Assembly: GCA_021325025.1 (NCBI GenBank)
Contig: JAJPHZ010000041.1
Location: 62,001 to 126,000 of the forward strand
Length of the DNA: 64,000 bases
Origin: Pseudomonadota bacterium
Lineage (GTDB): Bacteria; Desulfobacterota; Binatia; Binatales; Binataceae
Direction: 5' to 3'
Shown here: piece after piece, positions 7,969-16,034 of the stretch
Position numbering within the stretch: the stretch's first letter is position 1
Layout of the letters: the number at the start of each line of letters is the position of its first letter
Position numbers and translations under genes: made by a program
The notes under the pieces: model-generated
The model's database searches: none
The model's input: the letters and a program-made list of their open reading frames with translations, nothing else
Told to the model about the DNA's origin: nothing

Positions 7969-9249
7969 ATGAAAAGCGACAACTCCAACTCCTTGTTCCA
8001 GCGTGCGCTGGCGCGCACGCCCGGCGGTGTCAATTCCCCGGTGCGCGCTTGGAAAGCGGTGGGCGCGGCGCCCCTGTTCATCAGCACCGCCCAGGGCGCC
8101 TACGTCGAGGATGAGGACGGCAATCGGTTTGTCGACTATGTCGGTGCCTTCGGTCCCGCAATCCTCGGTCATGCTGAGCCGCGCGTGGCGCGCGCGGTTG
8201 CCGCGCAAGCTGCGCACGGCTTCAGTTACGGAGCACCGACCCGCCTCGAAGTCGAATTGGCGGAGCTGATCGCCGCGGCGATTCCCGCCGCCCAGAAAGT
8301 GCGGCTGCAAACCTCGGGCACCGAGGCGGGCATGACCGCGCTGCGCATCGCGCGCGCCGCCACCGGGCGCTCGATGATCGTCAAGTTCGACGGCTGCTAC
8401 CATGGCCATTCCGACGCCTTGCTGGTGCGGGCCGGCTCGGGTGCGATGACGCTGGGCGTGCCCGACAGCCCCGGCGTGCCGGCCGAACTGGCACAACTGA
8501 CGCTGGTGGCGCGCTACAACGATCTCTCTTCGGTCGAACAGTGCTTTGTGCAACATCCGGGCAGGATCGCCGCGGTGATTGTGGAGCCGGTCGCCGCCAA
8601 CATGGGCGTGGTCAAACCGCAGGCCAATTTCCTGAGCCAACTCAGCACCCTGACGCATCGGTACGGCGCGCTGCTGATTTGCGACGAAGTGATCACCGGC
8701 TTTCGTCTGCGCTTTGGCGCCGCCAGCGAACTTTTCGGCGCCGAGCCTGACCTGATCATGCTCGGCAAAATTATCGGCGGCGGTAATCCCATCGGCGCGG
8801 TGGCGGGACGCGCCGAACTGATGGACCTGCTGGCGCCCGCGGGTGCCGTGTATCAGGCCGGTACACTGTCGGGCAGCCCGCTGTCGGTGCGCGCCGGAAT
8901 CGAGACCTTGAAGGTACTGGCGCAAGGCGGGGCGTACGAACGCCTGGAGGCCGCCGGTGCCTACTTGGAGTCGGGTTTTGCGTCTGCGCTTGCGCAACAC
9001 GGAATCGCCGGATGCATCAACCGGGCCGGTTCGCTGCTGACCCTGTTCCTCGGTGTCACCGAAGTCCGCAACGCGGACGATGCCCAGCGCGCCGACCGCG
9101 CCCGCTTCGCGCGCTTTTTCCGGGCGATGCTGGAGCGGGGAATCTATCTACCGCCCTCTCAATTCGAGGCGCTGTTCATCTCGCTGGCGCATAGCGAGGA
9201 AGACCTCAAAAAGACCGTGGACGCAGCCCATCAGTCGCTGGCAGAGTAA
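7969..9249 (+). CDS. hemL: Glutamate-1-semialdehyde 2,1-aminomutase
   Basis: A PLP enzyme that converts glutamate-1-semialdehyde to 5-aminolevulinate in the C5 pathway of tetrapyrrole synthesis. The 426 residues show ARTPGGVNSPVR at the N terminus, SGTEAGMTALRIAR (cofactor phosphate), DEVITGFR, and the PLP lysine in MLGKIIGGGNPIGA. The ATG at 7969 is preferred to a TTG at 7903 because it leads directly into the conserved N terminus. The stop is followed 15 bases later by atpZ, so heme precursor synthesis and the F0 genes probably share an operon. Confidence 0.95.
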   Translation: MKSDNSNSLFQRALARTPGGVNSPVRAWKAVGAAPLFISTAQGAYVEDEDGNRFVDYVGAFGPAILGHAEPRVARAVAAQAAHGFSYGAPTRLEVELAELIAAAIPAAQKVRLQTSGTEAGMTALRIARAATGRSMIVKFDGCYHGHSDALLVRAGSGAMTLGVPDSPGVPAELAQLTLVARYNDLSSVEQCFVQHPGRIAAVIVEPVAANMGVVKPQANFLSQLSTLTHRYGALLICDEVITGFRLRFGAASELFGAEPDLIMLGKIIGGGNPIGAVAGRAELMDLLAPAGAVYQAGTLSGSPLSVRAGIETLKVLAQGGAYERLEAAGAYLESGFASALAQHGIAGCINRAGSLLTLFLGVTEVRNADDAQRADRARFARFFRAMLERGIYLPPSQFEALFISLAHSEEDLKKTVDAAHQSLAE

Positions 9250-9264
9250 CGCGGGACTATCAGG

Positions 9265-9474
9265 ATGGCGTTAAACCCGGTCAAATTGGCGCAATATGCC
9301 GCGGTCGGCTTGGAGTTCTCCTCGCCGATGCTGGCCGGGGCGATCATCGGCCATTACCTGGACCTGTACTTCAAGACCGATCCGTACCTGACGCTGCTGA
9401 TGTTTCTGCTGGGGGTCTTTGCTGGTTTCTATCGATTGGTTAGGATCCTACGCGACTTCCAGAAGGAAAGCTGA
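9265..9474 (+). CDS. atpZ: AtpZ/AtpI-type small membrane protein
   Basis: A 69-residue protein with two transmembrane helices (GLEFSSPMLAGAIIGHYLDL and LTLLMFLLGVFAGFYRLV). The pattern of small residues in helix 1, the HYLD motif and an aromatic/charged end match AtpZ-type proteins found ahead of F0 genes, which are thought to assist Mg2+ supply or ring assembly. It is the first of four consecutive F0-related genes. Confidence 0.8.
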   Translation: MALNPVKLAQYAAVGLEFSSPMLAGAIIGHYLDLYFKTDPYLTLLMFLLGVFAGFYRLVRILRDFQKES

Positions 9475-9484
9475 CACGCCGCGA

Positions 9485-9874
9485 ATGAAGACCCTGCCGG
9501 CCATCGGCGCCATCCAGCGCACCAACGTGATCGTGGCCTGCGCTGCGACGTTGATGCTGCTCGTTTTGCGTTCACCTGCCTCGGCATTGAGCTGCCTGCT
9601 GGGGGCTGGCGTGGTTATCGCCAACCTGTTTGTGCTGGCCTTTTTGGGCCGCCTGCTGCTGGCTTCCGCAGCGGGCGGCGCGGGCAGCGCACTGGGGGCG
9701 GTCGCACTGCCGCTTAAGTTGATTTTGGTCGTCGGCCTGGTTTACCTGGTGCTGTTCCGCACCGGGATCGACGGCGTGGGATTCGCGGCGGGCGTGTTCA
9801 CGCAAATGGTGGCGGTGCTGGTCGAAGTCGCGCGCGCCAACCTGGCGCACAATCCAGCCGAGCGTACCGTTTGA
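9485..9874 (+). CDS. atpI: ATP synthase subunit I-like membrane protein
   Basis: A 129-residue protein with four hydrophobic segments: NVIVACAATLMLLVL, ALSCLLGAGVVIANLFVLAF, LPLKLILVVGLVYLVLF and a C-terminal helix. This is the profile of the ATP synthase I chain, which precedes subunit a and helps to assemble the c ring. The ATG at 9485 is 10 bases after the atpZ stop; an upstream in-frame start at 9419 would overlap atpZ. Sequence conservation in this family is low, so the call rests on topology and position. Confidence 0.75.
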   Translation: MKTLPAIGAIQRTNVIVACAATLMLLVLRSPASALSCLLGAGVVIANLFVLAFLGRLLLASAAGGAGSALGAVALPLKLILVVGLVYLVLFRTGIDGVGFAAGVFTQMVAVLVEVARANLAHNPAERTV

Positions 9875-9914
9875 GTCCGATCGGCGTTGTGAGGCAACGG
9901 AGGGAAGCGGTCGC

Positions 9915-10607
9915 TTGCACAAGAGCGTTAATTTTCTGGAGATGATCGGCGGCGGTCAGGTGCCGGAGGTCGTGGTCGGCACCTGGGTTGTGATGGGACT
10001 GCTGGTGGTATTCGGCTTGATGGCGCGCCGCGCGCTGGCTGCTGCGCCCGATCCCACCATCCCTGACGAAGGGATCACGCTGCGTTCGGTGGCCGAAGTG
10101 CTGGTGGAATGGATCGACGGGTTCGTCGCGGGCGTGATGGAAACCCACGGCTATCGCGACCTGGTACCGTTTCTGGGCAGCCTGTTCATCTTCATCCTGG
10201 CTGCCAACTTCTTCGGACTGATCCCGGGTATGGAGCCGCCCACCAGCTACTCGGACCTGACGTTTGCGCTGGGCACGATCAGTTTTTTCTTTTACATCTA
10301 CCAGGGACTCAGAGCCAACGGCGTCCATTATCTGCGCAGTTTCCTGGGGCCGATTCTGTTGCTGGCGCCGCTAATGCTGCCCATCGAGCTGGCGGACAAT
10401 CTGTTCCGCCCGTTTTCGCTCGGCGTTCGTCTGTACGCCAACATGTTCGCCGACCACCAGGTGCTGAGCATCTTCACCGGGCTGCTCAAGGTGATTTTCC
10501 CGGTCGCGTTTTACGCGCTGGGAGCGATCGTGTGCGTGATTCAGGCGTTAATCTTCATGGTCCTGACTATGAGTTACATCAAGCTCGCGCAAAGCCACGA
10601 GCACTGA
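9915..10607 (+). CDS. atpB: F0F1 ATP synthase subunit a
   Basis: A 230-residue integral membrane subunit that forms the proton half-channels against the c ring. The key helix reads PFSLGVRLYANMFADHQ and carries the essential Arg. The following helix has the QALIFMVLTMSYIKLA end typical of subunit a, and AANFFGLIPGMEPPTS marks an earlier loop. It starts with TTG at 9915, supported by the SD GGAGGGAAG about 8 bases before. No b, delta or F1 genes follow; these must be encoded elsewhere, as in many Deltaproteobacteria. Confidence 0.95.
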   Translation: MHKSVNFLEMIGGGQVPEVVVGTWVVMGLLVVFGLMARRALAAAPDPTIPDEGITLRSVAEVLVEWIDGFVAGVMETHGYRDLVPFLGSLFIFILAANFFGLIPGMEPPTSYSDLTFALGTISFFFYIYQGLRANGVHYLRSFLGPILLLAPLMLPIELADNLFRPFSLGVRLYANMFADHQVLSIFTGLLKVIFPVAFYALGAIVCVIQALIFMVLTMSYIKLAQSHEH

Positions 10608-10712
10608 CACGGCAACAACCCACGGTCTGCACGCCGTGCCGCGGGCGGTGTAGAGGATGACAGAGGTGCAAGGCAGCGTCGCGACGGACCGGGTGAGCAA
10701 GGAGGAAATGGA

Positions 10713-11042
10713 ATGATTCGACGGTTTGGATTGGCCTTGAGCGCCGCATCGATGATGCTGCTGGCGTCGCCGCTGCTGGCGATGGCGCAGGAGGCGGCCG
10801 GCGGCGGCAGCCCGCTGCGCGCCGGACTTATAGCGCTGGCCGCCAACATCGGCATCGGCATCGCCGCCTTCGGCAGTGCCATCGGCCAGGGCCGCATGGT
10901 GGCTTCGGCGATGGAGTCGATCGGCCGCAACCCCAACAGCGCCGGCCAGATCTTCACGCCGATGATCATCGGCCTGGCCTTTATCGAAGCGCTGACGCTG
11001 TACGCCCTGGTGATCGCCTTCTTCCTGCAGGCGAAAATCTAA
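10713..11042 (+). CDS. atpE: F0F1 ATP synthase subunit c
   Basis: A 109-residue c subunit with an N-terminal signal-like hydrophobic segment ending AMAQEA (about residues 1-26), then the two-helix hairpin: helix 1 GIGIAAFGSAIGQG, polar loop ESIGRNPNSAGQ, helix 2 with the ion-carrying Glu in LAFIEALTLYALVIAFF. The residue after the Glu is Ala, not Ser/Thr, and the Gln ligand of sodium types is absent from mid helix 1, so a proton ring is likely. A GGAGG stands before the ATG, and a strong terminator follows the stop. Confidence 0.95.
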   Translation: MIRRFGLALSAASMMLLASPLLAMAQEAAGGGSPLRAGLIALAANIGIGIAAFGSAIGQGRMVASAMESIGRNPNSAGQIFTPMIIGLAFIEALTLYALVIAFFLQAKI

Positions 11043-11066
11043 GCTTCGGCACCGATCGGTTGTCGG

Positions 11067-11100
11067 GAAGCGGAGCCCGGAAGGGCTCCGCTTCTTTTTT
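11067..11100 (+). terminator. Rho-independent terminator of the hemL-atp operon
   Basis: GAAGCGGAGCCC (11067-11078) pairs perfectly with GGGCTCCGCTTC (11083-11094) over a GGAA loop, followed by six T (11095-11100). It lies 25 bases after the atpE stop. Confidence 0.95.
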
Positions 11101-11108
11101 CGGTTGCA

Positions 11109-13646
11109 TCAACGCTCGCCGCGGAACACGGCGCGCCAGCCGACCGCCAACACGGCGATCAGCAAAGCGATCGCGAAGTCGAAAGGACCAATCAGATCGA
11201 TGCCCAGCAGGCTTGCGGCCGGCCGAATCGCCATCAACAACGGTAGACTGGCTGTGAGCGGCACGCAGACCAGCCAAAAGCGCGGCCCAAGCGGTATTCG
11301 CGTCCTTTGTCGGTTGGGATTACTTGCCATTTCAGCCGCGACCAGCAGGATACTTCCCGCGATCACAACGGTCATCGCGGCGCCGCGCGCATACGCAACG
11401 CCGCGACTGAGCCGCTCGTGGTACAGCCACAGCGTACCGGCGGCGACCAATGCTCCGGACAGTACCGACCGTACCGCCGGCCAGAAAGAGATAATCGGCG
11501 CCGCCGGGCTGCGCGGCGGACGGCGCATCAGGGCCGGCGAGCCGACCCCGGTGTCGAAGACCAACGCGGAAACCGGATGGACGATCAGCTCTAGCCAGAC
11601 CAGGTCCACGGGCAGCAGCAATATGGGCAGACCCAACAGCGGCGCGACCAGCGCCAGTCCCACCACCATCGTTTTGAATCCAACAAGGTAGAGAAACGCG
11701 CTCTGGATGTCGGCAAAGACCCGCCGCCCCTCGCGGATCGCCACTACCAGCGAGCTGAAGTTGTCATCCAGCAGGACCAGGTCCGAGGCCTCGCGCGCGA
11801 CCGCCGTGCCGCGCCGGCCCATGGCGACTCCGATGTGTGCGCGGCGCAGGGCCGGCGCGTCGTTAATCCCGTCGCCGGTCATCGCCACGATTTCGCCCGC
11901 CGCACGCAGCGCGTCGACGATGACGTATTTCTGCTCGGGCTGGGCGCGGGCGAAAATCGCGGTATGCGCGATCAGATCGCGCAGCGGCTTGCCGCTGAGC
12001 CCGTCGATTGCGTCGGCGGTCTGGATACGGTCGTCGCGATGGGCGATGCCTGCCGCTTCAGCCACCGCGTGCGCCGTCAGCAGGTGATCGCCGGTCACCA
12101 GCTTCAGCTTGATGCCTGCCGCCTGGCATTCACGCACCGCCTGCGCCGCCTCGGGCCGCAACGGGTCCTGAAAGCCAACCAACCCGTGGAGCGTCAGATC
12201 GCGCTCGTCCTGCTCACGCATCCCGCTGAACCCGTCGAGCGGATCCTCCACATTGGCGCTGCCCCATCTGCTGGCCACGGCTAGGACGCGGATTCCGGCT
12301 GCCGCCAACTCCCGATTCGCCGCCTCGGCGCGCTCGCGTTCTCCGGGTGCAAGGCGGCAGTGCGTCAGTACCCCCTCCAACGCACCTTTGGCGACGATGC
12401 GCGTGCGGGTGCCCGCTTCGCACCGGCCGTCGCGAAGCTGCCAGATGTGGGACATGTGTTTGCCGACCGGGTCGAAAGGGTAATCGAATGCGAGCAGCCA
12501 TCGTTGATGGAGCCGGGGGACATCGATGCCGTGTTCCTGGCAGTGCTCCAGGATCGCCCGCTCCATCGGGTCGGCGGGATGCGGCTCGCAGGCCAAGACA
12601 GCGGCTTCCAGCAGGTCCTGCTCGCTGGTGTTGGGGTCGAGTACCTGGTGAACCTGGAGCGAAAAGCTGCCGCGTGTCAACGTGCCGGTCTTGTCCAGGC
12701 AGATTTCGGTCGTCGAGCCCAACGTCTCGACGCTGGTCAGCCGGCGGACCAGGACGTTGTGCCGCGACAGCCGCCAGGCGCATACGCTGAGAAACAACGT
12801 GAAGACCAGCACGAATTCTTCGGGCACCGCCGACATCGCCAGGCTGATCGCGGACAGGAAGGCTTGATCCGGCGGCGCGCCGCCCGCCCACCGAATCAAG
12901 AACAGGGCCACCGCCGCGACCAGTGCAACGCCGAGGAATCGCACCGTCATGCGCGCGATCTTTTCCTGCAAAGGAGTCGCACCCGTGACACTCTCCTGGG
13001 TAAGGCGCGCGAGCTGTCCATAGCGCGTCCGCTCGCCGGTGGCCGTGACTTCCGCATAGCCATGACCGGTGAGCACCCGCGAGCCGGCGAACACGCTTTG
13101 CGCTCGGGCAACGTCGGCTGACTTGAGCTGCGGCTCGGCTTCGCCGCTCAGATGGGATTCATCGACGCTCAGATTCGCCGCCCATCGGATGGTCGCGTCG
13201 GCGTGCAGCACGTCGCCCTCACCGATGATCATCAGATCGCCCGGGACCAGCTCCTCGGTTGGCAGCTCGCGCTCGATGCCGTCGCGAATCACGCGCGCCT
13301 TGGGAGCGACGGCTAAGGCAAGACTCTTGAGCGCCCGGCGCGAGCGCATCTCCATGAGCACGTCGATGGCGAGCACTGGTACGACCGCCAGCAGCAGCAC
13401 CGCCCCCTCGCGCCTTTCGCCCAGCGCCATGTACACGCTGCCGCCAACCAACAGCATCAGCGCCATCGGGTCGGCCACCGACCACAGCCATTCCCTGACC
13501 TTGTCGAGAGCGGAGGGGGCGCCGATGCGATTGGGCCCGAACTTTTCCAGCCGCTGGCGTGCTTCAGCCGTGGTGAGGCCGGTTAGCCCGGCCGGCAGTG
13601 AAGCAGCGCCAGGAGTTGGCGTCTCCTCAGAGGACGGGCGATCCAT
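11109..13646 (-). CDS. P-type cation-transporting ATPase
   Basis: An 845-residue P-type ATPase: N-terminal cation-ATPase domain (GLTTAEARQRLEKFGPN), actuator domain with LSGEAEP (about 166), membrane helix M4 with SAVPEEFVL, the phosphorylated Asp in CLDKTGTLTRG (D318) and the hinge motif MTGDGINDAPALRRAHIGVAMG. It lacks an N-terminal heavy-metal-binding domain. The PEE motif in M4 and the N-terminal domain point to the P2-like group that carries divalent or alkali cations; the ion cannot be stated. Monocistronic, convergent with the atp operon. Confidence 0.92.
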   Translation of the reverse strand: MDRPSSEETPTPGAASLPAGLTGLTTAEARQRLEKFGPNRIGAPSALDKVREWLWSVADPMALMLLVGGSVYMALGERREGAVLLLAVVPVLAIDVLMEMRSRRALKSLALAVAPKARVIRDGIERELPTEELVPGDLMIIGEGDVLHADATIRWAANLSVDESHLSGEAEPQLKSADVARAQSVFAGSRVLTGHGYAEVTATGERTRYGQLARLTQESVTGATPLQEKIARMTVRFLGVALVAAVALFLIRWAGGAPPDQAFLSAISLAMSAVPEEFVLVFTLFLSVCAWRLSRHNVLVRRLTSVETLGSTTEICLDKTGTLTRGSFSLQVHQVLDPNTSEQDLLEAAVLACEPHPADPMERAILEHCQEHGIDVPRLHQRWLLAFDYPFDPVGKHMSHIWQLRDGRCEAGTRTRIVAKGALEGVLTHCRLAPGERERAEAANRELAAAGIRVLAVASRWGSANVEDPLDGFSGMREQDERDLTLHGLVGFQDPLRPEAAQAVRECQAAGIKLKLVTGDHLLTAHAVAEAAGIAHRDDRIQTADAIDGLSGKPLRDLIAHTAIFARAQPEQKYVIVDALRAAGEIVAMTGDGINDAPALRRAHIGVAMGRRGTAVAREASDLVLLDDNFSSLVVAIREGRRVFADIQSAFLYLVGFKTMVVGLALVAPLLGLPILLLPVDLVWLELIVHPVSALVFDTGVGSPALMRRPPRSPAAPIISFWPAVRSVLSGALVAAGTLWLYHERLSRGVAYARGAAMTVVIAGSILLVAAEMASNPNRQRTRIPLGPRFWLVCVPLTASLPLLMAIRPAASLLGIDLIGPFDFAIALLIAVLAVGWRAVFRGER

Positions 13647-13690
13647 TGCGCTGCCACTGTACCGGGAGGTCGAAAAGAGCGCCGACGCAA

Positions 13691-14479
13691 TCAGTCGTGG
13701 CGCTTGGCGCCGTTGAGCACATCGAAAACCCCCCGCCGGCGATCACGACGCAAAAGTACGTAGAGCGCACCGGTCCCGCCATCGGTGGGTCGCGCGGTCA
13801 CGAAACCCAGCACGTAACCCGACAGAGCGCCATGCGACAGCCACTGCACCGCGGCATGCTTGAGCACCGGCCGTCCGCCGGGGGAGCCCAGACCGCGCCC
13901 CGGCACGACCAGCACCGTTCGCCGGCCCTTGCGCACCGACTCGACGATGAATTCGGTCAGCGCCCGCCTTGAATCGACCTGGGTCAGGCCGTGCAGGTCA
14001 AGATGCGCCTCGACCGGAAACTCGCCGCGACGCAACCTGACGATCAGGCGCGGGTCGAGCCCCGTTCGCGCGCCTTCGACATACTCCTCGGTTTCGGTGA
14101 TGTCGAAGTCGCCCTGCCCGGTGACCAGATCAGACAGCTCAGCGAGGACCTCGGCCTCTTCGGTGACGACCGCGCGGGCGCGGCCGGCTTCACAGGCCGG
14201 GGGAGGAGCGTGGCGCGGTCCGCCCAGCGGTCGCACGTCGCGCAAGGCGTCCTCGAGCAATTTTCTGTCGTCAGAGGCGGGATTGGAAACGGGTGCCGGT
14301 GCCTTACGCGGCGGCGTGGCGGACTGCGTCAGCGCGGCTTGCGGCTCCAACCGCTTGGCGTACAGCTTTTTGAGCTGCTTGAACGGCGAATCGAAGACTG
14401 CGTTTGGCAGGGTCGGCTGCCGCCTGTCTTCGCGCTGGGCTGATCGCTTTGTCTTCGCCATTTTTGGCCCACGCCCCAC
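13691..14479 (-). CDS. Smr-domain protein
   Basis: A 262-residue protein whose last 90 residues form an Smr (small MutS-related) domain: LDLHGLTQVDSRRALTEF, then VVPGRGLGSPGG and the C-terminal strand VLGFVTARPTDGGTGALYV. The N-terminal 140 residues are basic, Pro/Ala-rich and probably disordered. Smr domains are nucleases acting on DNA or on RNA of collided ribosomes. The GTG at 14479 gives the longest form; an ATG at 14461 is equally possible. It is followed upstream by the two kinase genes on the same strand. Confidence 0.88.
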   Translation of the reverse strand: MGRGPKMAKTKRSAQREDRRQPTLPNAVFDSPFKQLKKLYAKRLEPQAALTQSATPPRKAPAPVSNPASDDRKLLEDALRDVRPLGGPRHAPPPACEAGRARAVVTEEAEVLAELSDLVTGQGDFDITETEEYVEGARTGLDPRLIVRLRRGEFPVEAHLDLHGLTQVDSRRALTEFIVESVRKGRRTVLVVPGRGLGSPGGRPVLKHAAVQWLSHGALSGYVLGFVTARPTDGGTGALYVLLRRDRRRGVFDVLNGAKRHD

Positions 14480-14508
14480 TCGTCATAACAGACGCGATCT
14501 CCGTTATT

Positions 14509-15348
14509 TCACTTCGCGACCTGAACCTTGGCTGCGTCAAGGTCGGGGACCATCGCCGGCTCGACCGAGGCCTCCGTTGCATGGACCGCGGCAGCTTCCA
14601 CAACCGCACCGCCGACACCATTGGCTGCCACAGCTTGCGGCTGTGCCTGCCCGGCACTTTTACGCTGGCGCAGAAAATTGCCGATATGCTGGCGGAGCTT
14701 GTTTTGAATGTACTCCGGCGGTTTGCGGGCGTCGATAGTGGTGAAGTTGAATTCCCTGGCCAGCGCGTTGAACTCCCGGATCAGACGGCGTTGATAGTTG
14801 CAGAACGAATCGAACAAATCCGCACCGTACGCCAGGTTCATCCCGGATTCCCAGTAGTCCATGCCCTTGCCTTCCAGCGCGCGCGGAATCAGCGAACTGA
14901 CATCTACCTTCAGGTACAACACCAGGTCGGGAACCAGGGCAAAGCCGAACAACGCGCGCGACCAGGTCGGATCAGCGCCCATCAGCTTGTTGCGCGCCCA
15001 TGCGGTGTACATGTAGCGGTCCGCCAGTACCACTAATCCCGCGCGCAGCGCCGGAATGATCTCGTTTTCCAGGCGGTCGGCAAAGTCGGCGGCGTAAAGC
15101 AGGGCAAAGGTCGTAGCATTAAGCCGATTGCCGGCCTTGGCCTCCGCGATCGTTTCGTAGAGCAGCGCCGAGCGGGTCCAGCGCGTGCTGACTACGCCGT
15201 AGCCTTCGACTTCCAGCCACGGCTTGAGCATTTCGACCTGCGTCGAACGCCCGACATGGTCGGTGCCTTCGATTACGATCAAGCTGCCTTTGAGGTTAGC
15301 CGGCCTTCGATACGGCAAGCCGTTGCCGTAAAAGCGACTGTCTTTCAT
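14509..15348 (-). CDS. Thymidylate-kinase-like P-loop protein (divergent copy)
   Basis: A 279-residue protein homologous to the next gene. The P-loop reads GTDHVGRST (residues 28-36) with Arg in place of the catalytic Lys. The acceptor motif LADRYMYTAW and the lid segment WESGMNL match the neighbour. The length exceeds normal Tmk (about 210) because of an N-terminal tail and an Ala/Val-rich 50-residue C-terminal tail. Its start lies inside the upstream gene (53-base overlap), so the pair is translationally coupled and the proteins may form a heteromer. The Arg could lower or change kinase activity; the true substrate is not known. Confidence 0.8.
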   Translation of the reverse strand: MKDSRFYGNGLPYRRPANLKGSLIVIEGTDHVGRSTQVEMLKPWLEVEGYGVVSTRWTRSALLYETIAEAKAGNRLNATTFALLYAADFADRLENEIIPALRAGLVVLADRYMYTAWARNKLMGADPTWSRALFGFALVPDLVLYLKVDVSSLIPRALEGKGMDYWESGMNLAYGADLFDSFCNYQRRLIREFNALAREFNFTTIDARKPPEYIQNKLRQHIGNFLRQRKSAGQAQPQAVAANGVGGAVVEAAAVHATEASVEPAMVPDLDAAKVQVAK

Positions 15349-16027
15349 AAGGTTTTTTCGGTTCGATCCCGCGGATGACCTCCATCACAAGCTGACGGAC
15401 CAGGCGCTGCTGGTCGTCGATTTCCCGGGTGGCGTCGATTACCTTGAGGTCGAACTCGCGCGTCAGGGCGTCGTAGATATCGAGCACCCGGCTTTGGAAG
15501 ATGCGAAAGCTTTGGGTAGGCTCGGCCGCCAGGTGCAAATCCATCCCCGCCTCGTGATAACTCAGCTTCTGCCGCCCGCTCAGGATACGCTCCAGCGACG
15601 CCTCGATCGGTATGCGGAAATATAACGCAAGGTCGGGCCGTGGCGCGATACTATAAACCTCGCGCACCCATTGCGGGTCGACGCCGCGGGCCACGTCGCG
15701 CGTAAAGGCGGTATAAATGTAGCGGTCGGCCAGCACAATCATCCCGCCCTTGAGCGGCGGCATGATCTGATAGATAAGCCGGTCGGCGAAATCGGCGGCG
15801 TGCAGCAGGCTGAAGGTGGTCGGAGTGAGCAGGTCCTTCTTCTTGCCGCGCCGGATTGCTCGCCGCACCAGGTCCGAAGAGTTCCATTCGGTGAAAAAGA
15901 CCCGATAGCCTTCCGCCTCCAACCATCGATGCATCAGATGCAGTTGGGTGGACTTGCCCGAGCCGTCGATCCCCTCGACGACAATCAGCTTGCCCGGGTA
16001 GGGATGGCGCTCATAGAGGCCACTCAT
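15296..16027 (-). CDS. Thymidylate-kinase-like P-loop kinase
   Basis: A 243-residue protein with the canonical P-loop GIDGSGKST (19-27), LADRYIYTAFTRD (nucleoside acceptor motif) and a lid-like segment around SYHEAGMDL. It is related to dTMP kinase, which phosphorylates dTMP to dTDP, but the DRYxYT motif differs from the usual DRYxxS, so other substrates are possible. The ATG at 16027 is chosen because the domain starts 18 residues later and it lies 8 bases after the phosphatase gene stop. It is the middle gene of a ppx-kinase-kinase cluster. Confidence 0.82.
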   Translation of the reverse strand: MSGLYERHPYPGKLIVVEGIDGSGKSTQLHLMHRWLEAEGYRVFFTEWNSSDLVRRAIRRGKKKDLLTPTTFSLLHAADFADRLIYQIMPPLKGGMIVLADRYIYTAFTRDVARGVDPQWVREVYSIAPRPDLALYFRIPIEASLERILSGRQKLSYHEAGMDLHLAAEPTQSFRIFQSRVLDIYDALTREFDLKVIDATREIDDQQRLVRQLVMEVIRGIEPKKPYERQSLLRQRLAVSKAG

Positions 16028-16034
16028 CCATTCT

